A stretch of DNA of 64,000 bases from Microbacterium invictum (GCF_014197265.1 NZ_JACIFH010000001.1:2604001-2668000), one strand, 5' to 3'. Shown: positions 18,675 to 27,845, counted from the first letter of the stretch. A program made the numbers and translations. The notes: generated by a model not told the origin, from the letters alone.

Positions 18675-20035
18675 CACAGGTCTTCGTGCTCAACTCGGCA
18701 TACGGCCTGATGACGGCGGTCGCCGCGATCGACGCGGGGACGATACCCCCCGCGCACGGGCCGCGGATCCTGCTCGGCGTCAACGCCGCCATGATCCCCG
18801 AGACCGTTCCCGACCTCGCCGACACTCCGCACCTGCGCGGGCTGCTCACGCGCTTCGACCGCGTGGAGTCGCTCAATGCCCTGCTGGCTCCCACCTCGCC
18901 GACGGCGTGGGACCCGGAGTCCGACGACCTGCCGGTGTTCGAGCGCCTGCTGCGCCGGGCGTGGCAGATCGGCGACGATCCCGTCGAGCTGTTCCTGCAG
19001 TCCCCGCAGGTGGCGCCCTCACGCACGATCGTCCAGCTCTTCCCGGGGGCGGAGGTGACCATCATCGGCGACGGCCTGATGACCTACGCACCACTGCGGA
19101 GCAGAATGCCCCGGCCCCTCACCGAGCGCGTGGTGTCCGTCGCCTACGCCGATGTGATCCCGGGCGTCACCCCGCTCCTGTTCACCGAGATCGGGGCCCA
19201 GCGCGCACCGGTGCCCATCGACCGGTTCCGCACCGTGATCGAGGAGGTCGCCGCGCACACCGAAGACGACGACCTCGACGTGCTCACCACGTCGCCGATG
19301 CCCACCGTGCTGGTCCTCGGGCAGTATCTCGCCGCGCTCGGTCTGGTCTCGCCCGACGAGGAGCAGGCGATGCAGCAGCAGATGATCGACCAGGCTCTGC
19401 GGTTCGCCCCCGAGCGCATCGTGTTCAAGCCCCACCCCTCCGCACCCCCGTCGATCGCCGCCGCGGTCGCCGAGCAGGCACGACGTCACGGCCTCGCGTT
19501 CGACGTGTACGAGGGGGCCGTGCCGGCCGAGATCGTCGCCGCGAGGCTCCGCACCGTGGGAATCGTCGCGGGATTCTCGACCGCACTTCCGACTGTGCAC
19601 GCCCTCTTCGGCATCCCGTTCGCCGCCGTCGGCAACGATGTGCTGCTGCACCGGCTGGACCCTTACGAGAACAGCAACCGCATCCCGGTCACCATCGTCG
19701 ACGCGCTCGCCCGCGACGACTCGCCCTACCGCGACCCCCGCCGCCTGCAGCAGCTGACCGATGCCGTCGGGTACGCGATGCAGCCGAAGATCGCGGCGCA
19801 CCTGCGTCCCCGCGCCGAAGAGCTGCTCGCCGACCTCGACGCCGGCGAACGCGATCGGTACTTCGCGCCCGCGCGTCTGAAGCGACTCGCGCTGCCCGGC
19901 GCCCCCGCGCCCACGCTGCTCGACCGGATGTTCGCCGCGTCGGGCATGGTCGGGCGGCTCGAGCAGTCCCGGCTGACCATGCGCGGAGCCCACCGCCGGG
20001 CTGGGCGCGCATGGAAGGCGGTGCGCGGAACATGA
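18671..20035 (+). CDS. Polysialyltransferase-like protein
   Basis: A 454-residue protein resembling the alpha-2,8-polysialyltransferase family (GT52/GT97-like, PF07388). GT-B features seen are IIGDGLMTY (acidic-glycine motif), the HP motif in VFKPHPSAPPS, and the serine/threonine motif in GFSTALPTVHALFG, which bind CMP-sialic acid in this group. It likely transfers nonulosonate to a surface glycan. It is coupled by ATGA overlaps to the GT2 and to the CMP-sialate synthase gene, which fits that donor. The exact linkage and polymer are not predictable. Confidence 0.75.
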   Translation: MTQVFVLNSAYGLMTAVAAIDAGTIPPAHGPRILLGVNAAMIPETVPDLADTPHLRGLLTRFDRVESLNALLAPTSPTAWDPESDDLPVFERLLRRAWQIGDDPVELFLQSPQVAPSRTIVQLFPGAEVTIIGDGLMTYAPLRSRMPRPLTERVVSVAYADVIPGVTPLLFTEIGAQRAPVPIDRFRTVIEEVAAHTEDDDLDVLTTSPMPTVLVLGQYLAALGLVSPDEEQAMQQQMIDQALRFAPERIVFKPHPSAPPSIAAAVAEQARRHGLAFDVYEGAVPAEIVAARLRTVGIVAGFSTALPTVHALFGIPFAAVGNDVLLHRLDPYENSNRIPVTIVDALARDDSPYRDPRRLQQLTDAVGYAMQPKIAAHLRPRAEELLADLDAGERDRYFAPARLKRLALPGAPAPTLLDRMFAASGMVGRLEQSRLTMRGAHRRAGRAWKAVRGT

Positions 20036-21243
20036 CCGTGAGAACCGGACCGCAGGTCGTCGCCGTGATCCCCGCCCGCGGCGGGTCCAAGGGCGTCCCC
20101 CGCAAGAACCTGCGGCCCGTCGCCGGCGTCCCGCTGATCGTCCGCGCCGTGCGCGCCGCCAGGCGCGCGGGCAGCGTCGACCTGGTCGTGGTGTCCACGG
20201 ACGATGCCGAGATCGCGGCGGTCGCGGCCGCCGCGGGAGCCCGCATCGTGAGTCGTCCGGAAGACCTCGCCGACGACACCGCGGCATCCGAGACCGCTCT
20301 CATCCACGCCCTCGACGTGCTCGCGATCGACGGCATCGACCCCCGGATCGTGGTGTTCGTCCAGGCCACCTCGCCGTTCATCCCCCGCGCCGGCATCGAT
20401 CAGGCCGTCGCCGCCGTGCGCGACGGATACGACAGCGCCTTCTCGGCCCATGAGACCTACGGGTTCCTCTGGCGCCGCGCCGACGGCGCCGCCGCCGCCG
20501 TCAATCACGACGCCGCCCACCGCCCGCGCCGTCAGGACCGCGAACCGCATTACCTCGAGACCGGCGCGTTCTACGCCTTCGACGCCGCGGGCTTCCGCCG
20601 CAGCAGGCACCGGTTCTTCGGGCGCACGGCGATCATCGAGGTGCCCGAATCGACCGCGATCGAGATCGACGACGCGGACCAGCTCGCACGCGCCGACGCC
20701 CTCGCCTCGCTCGTCGAGGCGCCCGTCGCCGACCTCATCGAGGTGGATGCCGTGGTCACCGATTTCGATGGGGTGCACACCGACGACACCGCCTGGACCG
20801 ACGCCGACGGCCGTGAGCTCGTGCGCGTGAGCCGCAGCGACGGCATGGGGGTCGGGCTTCTCCGCCGCGCCGGCATCCCGGTGCTCATCCTCTCGACCGA
20901 GCGCAACCCGGTCGTGCGGGCGCGCGCTGACAAGCTCCGCGTGCCGGTGCTGCAGGACGTCGACGACAAGGCCGCGGCGCTGACCGCGTGGGCAGGAGAC
21001 ACCGGCATCCCCCTCGCCCGCATCGCGTACCTCGGCAACGACGTCAACGACCTGCCAGCCCTGGCCCTGGTCGGCTGGCCCGTCGCCACCGCCGACGCCC
21101 ACCCCGACGTGCGGGCGGCGGCGCGCGCGGTGCTCACCCGCCGCGGCGGCGACGGCGCGGTCCGCGAGCTCGCGAACCTCGTCCTCGCCGGTACCCGCAC
21201 CCCGTCGCCGGCTTCCGCGGACACGCGCGACCGACCCGCATGA
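20032..21243 (+). CDS. neuA: N-acylneuraminate cytidylyltransferase fused to a HAD phosphatase
   Basis: A 403-residue two-domain protein. Residues 1-225 are a CMP-sialate synthetase: the nucleotide loop IPARGGSKGVPRKNL, VFVQATSPF, and the YLETGAFYAF core. Residues 240-385 are a KdsC-type HAD phosphatase with motif I DFDGVHTDD, the ILSTERN motif II serine/threonine, a lysine in DDKAAAL, and motif IV GNDVNDLPAL. The pairing implies that one protein removes phosphate from a 9-phosphate (or equivalent) and activates the sugar with CTP, as in animal CMAS, though there the second domain is inactive while all HAD residues look intact here. A free NeuC or epimerase gene is not in the window. Confidence 0.88.
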   Translation: MTVRTGPQVVAVIPARGGSKGVPRKNLRPVAGVPLIVRAVRAARRAGSVDLVVVSTDDAEIAAVAAAAGARIVSRPEDLADDTAASETALIHALDVLAIDGIDPRIVVFVQATSPFIPRAGIDQAVAAVRDGYDSAFSAHETYGFLWRRADGAAAAVNHDAAHRPRRQDREPHYLETGAFYAFDAAGFRRSRHRFFGRTAIIEVPESTAIEIDDADQLARADALASLVEAPVADLIEVDAVVTDFDGVHTDDTAWTDADGRELVRVSRSDGMGVGLLRRAGIPVLILSTERNPVVRARADKLRVPVLQDVDDKAAALTAWAGDTGIPLARIAYLGNDVNDLPALALVGWPVATADAHPDVRAAARAVLTRRGGDGAVRELANLVLAGTRTPSPASADTRDRPA

Positions 21244-21335
21244 CGCTCAGCGGCCAGTCGCGCGATACCCGCGATTCACACCTCGTTCACGGTCGAAGCG
21301 CACGCTGAAGCCAACATCCGACGAGAGGAGACGTC

Positions 21336-22208
21336 ATGACCGTCAGCATCGGATCGCACGTGGTAGGTGGCGGAAACCCCGTCTACGTGATCGCTGAGAT
21401 CGGCCTGAACCACAACGGCGACGTCGAGATCGCCAAGCAGCTCATCGACGTGGCCGCCCGTGCCGGCGCGAACGCCGTCAAGTTCCAGAAGCGCACGCCC
21501 GAGATCGCCACCCCGCCGCACATGCGCGACACGCCGCGCGAGACCCCGTGGGGCACGATGAGCTATCTCGAGTACCGCTACCGCGTCGAGTTCGACCGTG
21601 ACCAGTACATCGAGATCGGCGATCACGCGACCCTGCAGGGCCTGGACTGGTTCGCGTCGCCGTGGGATGTCCCCAGCGTCGACTTCCTCGAGGACCTCGG
21701 CGTCGCCGCGCACAAGGTGGCCTCGGCGAGCCTCACCGACATCGAGCTGCTGACCGCGCTGCGCGACACCGGCAAGCCGATCATCCTGTCGACCGGCATG
21801 TCGACGGTCGACCAGATCGACCGGGCCATGGCCACGCTCGACACCGACAGGGTCGTGCTCATGCACGCCACCTCGACCTACCCGATGGAGCCCGAAGAGG
21901 CCAACATCAAGATGATCGCGACGCTGCGCGACCGCTACGCCGGCGTCCCGGTCGGATACTCGGGGCACGAGCGCGGCCTGCAGATCTCGCTGGCCGCCGT
22001 GGCCCTGGGCGCCGTCGCGGTCGAACGCCACATCACGCTCGACCGCACGATGTGGGGCTCCGACCACGCGGCATCCCTCGAACCGGCGGGCCTCGACCAC
22101 CTCGTCCGCGACATCCGCGTGATCGAGACCGCGCTGGGTGATGGCGTCAAGCGCATCTATGAGGGCGAGCACGCGCCGATGGCGAAGCTGCGTCGCGTCC
22201 CGGCATGA
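21336..22208 (+). CDS. neuB: N-acetylneuraminate synthase family protein lacking the SAF domain
   Basis: NeuB-type enzymes condense phosphoenolpyruvate with a hexosamine to make sialic or related nonulosonic acids. The 290-residue protein has the TIM-barrel motifs VIAEIGLNHNGD, AVKFQKR, KVASASLTDIELL, ILSTGMST, GYSGHERG and VERHITLDR. It stops at the point where the family's C-terminal antifreeze-like SAF domain (about 60 residues, contributing to the dimer active site) normally begins. GAGAGGAG precedes ATG 21336. It lies 92 bases after the NeuA fusion and overlaps the next gene by four bases. Confidence 0.88.
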   Translation: MTVSIGSHVVGGGNPVYVIAEIGLNHNGDVEIAKQLIDVAARAGANAVKFQKRTPEIATPPHMRDTPRETPWGTMSYLEYRYRVEFDRDQYIEIGDHATLQGLDWFASPWDVPSVDFLEDLGVAAHKVASASLTDIELLTALRDTGKPIILSTGMSTVDQIDRAMATLDTDRVVLMHATSTYPMEPEEANIKMIATLRDRYAGVPVGYSGHERGLQISLAAVALGAVAVERHITLDRTMWGSDHAASLEPAGLDHLVRDIRVIETALGDGVKRIYEGEHAPMAKLRRVPA

Positions 22209-23545
22209 TGACGCGGCCCGATCGCTCCCCGCGCCTGCGGGTGGTCGCGATCGCCGATGCCGACTCGTTCGTGAAGTGGTCCGCTGCGCTGGTCGACTCG
22301 ATTCCGGATGCCAGCCGGCACCTGCTGCTCGTGCGCACGCCCCTGCTGGTCAGCGCCGATCAAGAGCACGCCGCGCTGGCCGGCACCGGGTTCACCGAGG
22401 GCTCGGTGACGCGGCTGGAATACGACGGGCTGGCCGCATGGCTGGCCCGCGACCGCCCGGACGTCGTCGTGATCTCGGGGCGCGGTCCGTTCGTGCGGGT
22501 CGTGCAGCGGCAGATCGACCGCGTCCACCCGCGGCCGGTCGTGGTCACGGGACTGCCGGGCATGTCGATCCCCGCGCAGCGCGGCGCCCTGCTCTACCGG
22601 CGCCACAGCGACCTGATGGTGGTGCACTCCCGACGCGAGATGCGCGCGTTCGACGAGCTCGGCCGGCGCCTGGGCGCGCCCGTGAACCTGGCACTGGCGA
22701 CCCTTCCGTACGCGCGGCGGAAGGATGCCGGCAGCTCCGGCACCGACCTCGTCTTCGCCGCGCAGGCGATCGTGCCCCGCGCCGCCGAAGACCGCCGGGC
22801 GATCGCCGACCTGCTCCGCCGGGCGGCGCTGGCCGACCCGGACCGCCGCGTCGTGGTGAAGCTGCGTTCACGACCCGAGCGCGGCGAGACCGAGGCGCAC
22901 CAGGAGCTGTCCAGGTACCCGGAGCTGCTCCACGACCGGCCCGCGAACCTGGTCTTCTCGTACGAGCCGATGGCCGAGGCGCTCACGCGCGCCGAGGGCC
23001 TGGTCACGATCAGCTCGACGGCGGCGATCGAGGCGATGGCCCGGGGCATCCCGGTCATCGCGCTCGACATGTTCGGGGTGAAGAAAGCCCACCTGAACAC
23101 GGTGTTCGCCGGCAGCGGCGTCTTCGGCGGGGCCGAGGATGTCATCGCGCGTCGCTTCCGGCATCCACACCCCCTCTGGATGCGCGACAACTACTTCCAC
23201 GATCCGGCGGAGTCCACCTGCTGGGGTCAGGTGCACGATCTCGTCGCCCGCCGGCGCTACGGGCAACTGCCGGCGCGCCCGATCCCGCAGCCGCGCGGCG
23301 GCCCCCTGCACCTGGCGTGGCAGCGCAAGAGCGTGCTCGGCGCCGACGACCACACCCTCGCGGGCGCCGTCGCGGTGGCCGTTGCGGCGCCGGTGGTGCG
23401 CGCGATCCTCACGCTGCGGCGGTTCCGCGGCCGCAACGGGGCGATGACCTGGTCGGACGACACGACCGACTTCACCGTCAGCCCGGCACGTCACCAGGAC
23501 CCGATCGTCCGCCGCCGGCAGACCGCTCTGGTCGCCGTCGACTGA
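22205..23545 (+). CDS. Putative glycosyltransferase (DUF6716-like)
   Basis: A 446-residue soluble protein with GT-B character. The N-terminal half has a Rossmann pattern (LRVVAIADADSFVKW), and the C-terminal half has KLRSRPER and an ISSTAAIEAMARGIPVI loop like the donor-binding S/T motif of polysialyl- and KpsS-like transferases. The ATGA overlap with neuB and place at the end of the operon point to surface glycan assembly. The substrate is unknown; the DUF6716 label is from memory of the family's context and is moderately certain. Confidence 0.68.
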   Translation: MMTRPDRSPRLRVVAIADADSFVKWSAALVDSIPDASRHLLLVRTPLLVSADQEHAALAGTGFTEGSVTRLEYDGLAAWLARDRPDVVVISGRGPFVRVVQRQIDRVHPRPVVVTGLPGMSIPAQRGALLYRRHSDLMVVHSRREMRAFDELGRRLGAPVNLALATLPYARRKDAGSSGTDLVFAAQAIVPRAAEDRRAIADLLRRAALADPDRRVVVKLRSRPERGETEAHQELSRYPELLHDRPANLVFSYEPMAEALTRAEGLVTISSTAAIEAMARGIPVIALDMFGVKKAHLNTVFAGSGVFGGAEDVIARRFRHPHPLWMRDNYFHDPAESTCWGQVHDLVARRRYGQLPARPIPQPRGGPLHLAWQRKSVLGADDHTLAGAVAVAVAAPVVRAILTLRRFRGRNGAMTWSDDTTDFTVSPARHQDPIVRRRQTALVAVD

Positions 23546-23550
23546 CGTCG

Positions 23551-24729
23551 TCAGCCGAACACGACGCGCAGCTGCATCAGGACGAACACGACGATGACGA
23601 TCCCCATGACGAGGAACGTCTTCCACGGGATGCCGCGTGCCAGACGCCGCCCCGGTGCGGCCACGCCCGGCGGTGGGCGCAGCGCCGTGGTGGGTGCGGC
23701 GAAGGGGATGGATGCCGGTGTCCCGGCCGGTGACGTCGCGGGCACCGCCGCGGGTGTGCCCGCCGCGTGCACCGCCGCCGGGGCCGTGAGCCGGTCGTCG
23801 CGCCAGCGCTCCCACTGCGCGAACTTGTCCAGCAGCGCGCCGACGACCGAGAACAGCCACGCCCAGACCTGCGGGTCGAGGGTGGAGAACTCGCGCTTGG
23901 CGTACAGGAACAGCCAGTCATCGACGATCTCGACGTCGAGCGCGGCGGCGTTGTCGATGAACCGGGCCATGATGTCGGGCGTGAACAGGTAGAGCGCATC
24001 CGCTTCGTAGCCCCGCGGGCAGTACAGCGCGAAGTACTTGTCGAAGTCGCCTTCGAGGCTGAGGCGCTGGTCTTTGTCGAACGAGGCCGGCAGGTTCGAG
24101 CCGAACAGCCCGTTGTTGCCCATGGCATCCAGCACGATGTGCGGCAGCGGCGACGAGAGTTTGACGGCGATGTAGCCCCAGTGATGGGTCGTCTCGTTCT
24201 TGCCCGAGCCGGTCGTGTAGCGGTAGTTGCCGAACTCGACGAACCGGGGGCGGTCGCCGCGCACGATGTCGGTGGCCGTGCGGTCGCGGCCGAGGTCGAA
24301 GACCATGCCGGGCAGTGGCGGGGCCGGGGACCGCGCATGCCATTGCATGCCGTTGGCCCGTGCGAACCGGTCGAGGCGGTACCAGCGTTCGTGGCGGCTC
24401 CCGCCGAACCTGCGGACCACGGTTGTCACGATCACCGCCACGACGATCAGGACGAACAGGAGCGGCATGGCCGAGAACCCGAGTCCCGGGCCGAAGCCCT
24501 GCGAACTGACCATGGTCACCGCGATCGAGAAGAACGAGCTGAGCATCCCGAACCCGACGACGAAGACGATCACGATCGCGACGATGCCGCCCCAGTTCGC
24601 CGTCGACGTCACCCGGCCCTCGTTCTTGAGCTGCTGCGCATAGGCGCGGGCCGCGGCCTTGTCCACCGGCTCGGTCAGCGGGCGCGCGTCGAAGGGGTAC
24701 GCCGCGGGTGGCGGTTCAGGTGTCGTCAT
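23551..24729 (-). CDS. Membrane protein of unknown function
   Basis: A 392-residue protein. Two hydrophobic segments near residues 50-115 (IVAIVIVFVVGFGML and LFVLIVVAVIVTTVV) precede a soluble domain of about 190 residues (ERWYRLDRFARANGMQW to VDDWLFLY), then an Ala/Pro-rich linker and a last helix (FLVMGIVIVVFVLMQ). The soluble part resembles DUF3137-like domains but I am not confident. It is convergent with the sialic-acid operon, ending five bases away. Confidence 0.65.
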   Translation of the reverse strand: MTTPEPPPAAYPFDARPLTEPVDKAAARAYAQQLKNEGRVTSTANWGGIVAIVIVFVVGFGMLSSFFSIAVTMVSSQGFGPGLGFSAMPLLFVLIVVAVIVTTVVRRFGGSRHERWYRLDRFARANGMQWHARSPAPPLPGMVFDLGRDRTATDIVRGDRPRFVEFGNYRYTTGSGKNETTHHWGYIAVKLSSPLPHIVLDAMGNNGLFGSNLPASFDKDQRLSLEGDFDKYFALYCPRGYEADALYLFTPDIMARFIDNAAALDVEIVDDWLFLYAKREFSTLDPQVWAWLFSVVGALLDKFAQWERWRDDRLTAPAAVHAAGTPAAVPATSPAGTPASIPFAAPTTALRPPPGVAAPGRRLARGIPWKTFLVMGIVIVVFVLMQLRVVFG

Positions 24730-24769
24730 CAGCGGCCAGGCTACCGGGCGATCCCCCGGCGCCGGGCAC

Positions 24770-24825
24770 TCATCCGTCGCGTATGGTCGCCATTCGCTGC
24801 CGTGGCGGCATTTCGGGCCGGATGA
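24770..24825. repeat. 56-bp imperfect palindromic repeat, copy 1
   Basis: The element starts TCATCCGTCGCGTATGGTCG and ends GGGCCGGATGA, so its ends are inverted repeats able to fold into a long hairpin. A near-identical copy follows 73 bp on. It lies upstream of the two flanking minus-strand genes and resembles a REP-type intergenic element. Confidence 0.75.
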
Positions 24826-24842
24826 ACGGCGCGGGGCCAGGC

Positions 24843-24898
24843 TCATCCGTCGCGTATGGTCGCCATTCGCCGACGTAGCGGCATTTCGTGCCGGATGA
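24843..24898. repeat. 56-bp imperfect palindromic repeat, copy 2
   Basis: Differs from copy 1 at about four positions in the centre and before GCCGGATGA. A third partial end (GGGCCGGATGAACCGCCGGG) follows immediately, suggesting tandem amplification of the element's end. Confidence 0.75.
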
Positions 24899-24966
24899 AC
24901 CGCCGGGCCGGATGAACCGCCGGGCGCGGGGGAAGGGCACCGAGGGCAGCGGCGGCAGCGGCCCCG

Positions 24967-25959
24967 TCAGCGGTTGACCTCGTCGCCGTCCCAGCTCAGA
25001 TCCGCGCCCTCGCGAAGGGGCAGGGCCTCGACCCGGTCGTCCGCGACGAGGGCGCGGATCAGCTCGCCGCTACCGCCGACGATCGTGGAGTCGTAGTCGA
25101 CCTCGGTGACCAGGACCCACGCGTGGTCATCGGGCCAGAGCAGGCTCGGGGAGTGCGCGGACGGGTCGAACCCGTGACCCTCGGCGATGCGGTCGCGCCA
25201 CGGCACGTGCAGGAACCAGTCCGGACCCGCCAGTTCGCGCACGCCGCCGCGGAACAGCACATGGCCGCGTCCGGGCAGCTCGAGGCGTGCCCCCTCGGAG
25301 ATCTCGCGGGAGAGGATCCCCTCCTGCCACGTGGCCTTGCGGTACGGGTTGTTGAACGGATCCTTCAGCGAGTGGCCGAGCATCTGGTTGTGGTGGGAGA
25401 GGGTCGCATCGGCCGGGTCGCCCATCTGGAAGAACGCGCGCGACGGGGCATCGCCCATGTGGCCGAGCAGTGCGCCGTCACCTTCCCACAGGGCGACGCA
25501 GCCGTCGTCCGGGGTCGAGGTGTGCGCGGCCAGGATTTCGGCGACGACACCGACCAGCTCCTCCCCCAGTTCACCTTCAGCCGGCGCGTTGAACCAGCGC
25601 CCGTCGGGCGCCGCCACCTGCTGCCAGTCGTTCGCGTCGGCGGGGGTGCGCACCAGGCGCCCCCACTGCGCCGTCGCGTGGAACTCGGTGCCGAAGGCGG
25701 CGGCGGTCTCGGCCCAGGTGACGGGCCGGTCGGTGATCCGCCCCATGAGCGGCTCGTGCTGCTCCCACGTCATCGCCTGCCACTCGTCGAACGTCGGCAT
25801 ACGCTCGCCGCCAGGCAGCTCCTGCACCGAGCCGGGGTGGAAGATGCGCGCGTAGGCCGCGAACCCTCGCGGCACGACGTCGTGCATCGTGCCGCGCCAC
25901 GGGTCGTCGATCTGCTCGCGCAGCCAGTCGCCGGCCGAAACGTCTGCAGTCCACTCCAT
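24967..25959 (-). CDS. Conserved hypothetical protein (330 aa)
   Basis: An acidic soluble protein rich in Trp and His, without signal peptide or membrane segment. It has a clear ATG start and coding pattern throughout. Recognisable stretches such as HPGSVQELPGGERMP and LLWPDDHAWVLVTEVDYDS suggest a compact globular fold known in related actinobacteria, but no function can be given. It is transcribed away from rpsF. Confidence 0.65.
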   Translation of the reverse strand: MEWTADVSAGDWLREQIDDPWRGTMHDVVPRGFAAYARIFHPGSVQELPGGERMPTFDEWQAMTWEQHEPLMGRITDRPVTWAETAAAFGTEFHATAQWGRLVRTPADANDWQQVAAPDGRWFNAPAEGELGEELVGVVAEILAAHTSTPDDGCVALWEGDGALLGHMGDAPSRAFFQMGDPADATLSHHNQMLGHSLKDPFNNPYRKATWQEGILSREISEGARLELPGRGHVLFRGGVRELAGPDWFLHVPWRDRIAEGHGFDPSAHSPSLLWPDDHAWVLVTEVDYDSTIVGGSGELIRALVADDRVEALPLREGADLSWDGDEVNR

Positions 25960-26020
25960 GCGGCAACGCTACCCGGCGGTGCGCCCACCGCGCCGATTCG
26001 GGGGCTGACCGGGCATCGGG

Positions 26021-26137
26021 TACCATAGGAGGGTTGTCCGCATGCGCCCCTGTGCGCGAAGTGGCGGACGATGTGCAACAACCCTCCTGATGCCGGGAAA
26101 TGCCCGGTGTCCGTTCTAGTCCGAAGGAGGTGGGTTA
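26021..26137 (+). promoter_or_regulatory. rpsF operon promoter and structured leader
   Basis: A TACCAT -10-like box lies at 26021-26026. Right after it, GGAGGGTTGT (26028-26037) pairs perfectly with ACAACCCTCC (26078-26087), closing a stem whose inside carries a second helix (TCCGC with GCGGA) and a CCG triplet. This shape, just upstream of rpsF, recalls the leader element bound by the S6:S18 complex for autoregulation. The ribosome site AAGGAGG at 26124-26130 follows. The stem is direct observation; the S6:S18 role is inference. Confidence 0.55.
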
Positions 26138-26503
26138 GTGACGCACTCACACCAGTACGAACTCATGGTCATCCTCGACCCAGAGGTCGACGAGCGCCAG
26201 GTCGCTCCCAAGCTCGACGGGTTCTTGAAGGTCATCACGAACGATGGTGGCTCGATCGACAACGTCGACATCTGGGGCCGTCGCCGGCTGGCTTACGAGA
26301 TCGAGAAGAAGACCGAGGGCATCTACGCCGTCGTCAACTTCACCGCGACCAGCGAAGCCACGCAGGAGCTCGACCGTCAGCTGAAGCTGAACGAGCAGAT
26401 CATGCGCACCAAGGTCCTCCGTGCCGAGGAGGCGATCGCTCAGGTCGCCGCCGAGAAGGAGCGCGCTGAGGCCAAGGCTGCCCGCAAGGCCGCGAAGGCG
26501 TAA
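26138..26503 (+). CDS. rpsF: 30S ribosomal protein bS6
   Basis: A 121-residue protein with the bS6 pattern: [15 protein letters not shown] start, [18 protein letters not shown] central strand and an Ala/Lys/Glu-rich tail. It binds the 30S platform as a heterodimer with bS18, encoded two genes on. The GTG start follows AAGGAGG. Confidence 0.97.
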   Translation: MTHSHQYELMVILDPEVDERQVAPKLDGFLKVITNDGGSIDNVDIWGRRRLAYEIEKKTEGIYAVVNFTATSEATQELDRQLKLNEQIMRTKVLRAEEAIAQVAAEKERAEAKAARKAAKA

Positions 26504-26508
26504 CGCTC

Positions 26509-27012
26509 ATGGCCGGCGAAACCATCATCACGGTCGTGGGCAACCTCACGGCGGACCCCGAGCTGCGCTACACGCAGAACGGTCTTCCCGTCGCGAACTT
26601 CACGATCGCTTCGACGCCGCGCACTTTCGACCGCCAGGCGAACGAGTGGAAGGACGGCGACGCGCTGTTCCTCCGCGCGTCGGTATGGCGTGAGTTCGCC
26701 GAGCACGTGGCCGGCTCGCTGACCAAGGGCTCCCGTGTCATCGCGACCGGTCGTCTGAAGCAGCGTTCCTACCAGGACCGCGAGGGCAACAACCGCACCT
26801 CGATCGAGCTCGAGGTCGACGAGATCGGCCCCTCGCTCCGCTACGCGACCGCCCAGGTCACCCGCGCCGCTTCCGGCGGTGGCGGTGGCGGCGGTCAGCA
26901 GGCGCGCCCCCAGCAGGTGCAGCAGGACGAGCCGTGGTCGACCCCCGGCTCTGCTGCCCCGGACGCATGGAGCGCCCCCGGTACGAGCTACGGCGACGAC
27001 ACGCCCTTCTGA
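26509..27012 (+). CDS. ssb: Single-stranded DNA-binding protein
   Basis: A 167-residue homotetrameric SSB. The OB fold covers about residues 1-110 ([39 protein letters not shown]), followed by a Gly/Gln-rich linker and the acidic tip DDTPF that recruits replication and repair partners. It begins five bases after rpsF, as in most bacteria. Confidence 0.97.
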   Translation: MAGETIITVVGNLTADPELRYTQNGLPVANFTIASTPRTFDRQANEWKDGDALFLRASVWREFAEHVAGSLTKGSRVIATGRLKQRSYQDREGNNRTSIELEVDEIGPSLRYATAQVTRAASGGGGGGGQQARPQQVQQDEPWSTPGSAAPDAWSAPGTSYGDDTPF

Positions 27013-27077
27013 TCCTCGGCGATCACCTCACAAGACCAGTGGATGCCGCGGCATCCACCCCTATCTAAGGAAAAACT

Positions 27078-27332
27078 ATGGCTGGAAAGGCTACCGGCGA
27101 TCGCCGCAAGCCGCGGAAGGGCGCGAAGAACGCCGCTCCCGCGAAGGCGATCCGCGTCGGCGTCATCGACTACAAGGACGTCGCCACTCTTCGCAAGTTC
27201 ATCTCGGAGCGCGGGAAGATCCGCGCCCGTCGTATCACCGGTGTCTCGGTGCAGGAGCAGCGTCTGATCGCCAAGGCGATCAAGAACGCGCGCGAAATGG
27301 CGCTCCTGCCTTACGCCGGCGCTGGCCGCTAA
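27078..27332 (+). CDS. rpsR: 30S ribosomal protein bS18
   Basis: An 84-residue bS18 with the core [19 protein letters not shown] and [12 protein letters not shown]. No cysteine pair is present, so this is the zinc-independent form. AAGGAAAAAC precedes ATG 27078. Confidence 0.96.
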   Translation: MAGKATGDRRKPRKGAKNAAPAKAIRVGVIDYKDVATLRKFISERGKIRARRITGVSVQEQRLIAKAIKNAREMALLPYAGAGR

Positions 27333-27343
27333 GGGGCACTCAC

Positions 27344-27796
27344 ATGGCAAAGCTGATTCTCACGAACGAGGTTGCCGGGCTCGGAAGCGCCGGTGACGTC
27401 ATCGAGGTCAAGAACGGGTACGCCCGCAACTACCTCATCCCCCAGGGCTTCGCTGTGGCCTGGACCCGCGGTGGCGAGAAGCAGGTGGCGTCGATCCGCG
27501 CCGCCCGTGACTCCCGCGCGATCCACGACCACGAAGAGGCTGTGGCGCTCAAGAATGCGCTCGAGGCAGGCAAGGTCAAGCTGACGGTCAAGGCCGGCAA
27601 GGAAGGCCGCCTGTTCGGTTCGGTCAAGCCCACCGACGTGGCCGACGCCGTCAAGGCCGCAGGCCTGGGCGACCTCGACAAGCGCAAGATCCACATCACC
27701 GCGCCGATCAAGGCCGTGGGCGACCACGAGGCGACCGTTCGCCTGCGTGACGACCTCACCGCTGTGATCACCCTGCAGGTGGTCGCCGCCAAGTAA
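27344..27796 (+). CDS. rplI: 50S ribosomal protein bL9
   Basis: A 150-residue bL9: N-terminal RNA-binding domain with [19 protein letters not shown], a long connecting helix, and a C-terminal domain beginning [18 protein letters not shown] 27344 is the family start, 11 bases after rpsR. A strong terminator follows. Confidence 0.96.
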   Translation: MAKLILTNEVAGLGSAGDVIEVKNGYARNYLIPQGFAVAWTRGGEKQVASIRAARDSRAIHDHEEAVALKNALEAGKVKLTVKAGKEGRLFGSVKPTDVADAVKAAGLGDLDKRKIHITAPIKAVGDHEATVRLRDDLTAVITLQVVAAK

Positions 27797-27811
27797 GGCG
27801 CGTGACGCATC

Positions 27812-27845
27812 GGAATGCCGCAGACCTCCGGGTCTGCGGCATTCC
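27812..27845 (+). terminator. Intrinsic terminator of the rpsF-rplI operon
   Basis: GGAATGCCGCAGACC (27812-27826) and GGTCTGCGGCATTCC (27831-27845) form a perfect 15-bp stem with a TCCG loop, 16 bases after the rplI stop. Only a short T run follows (TGCGTTT), common in high-GC organisms. Confidence 0.92.
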
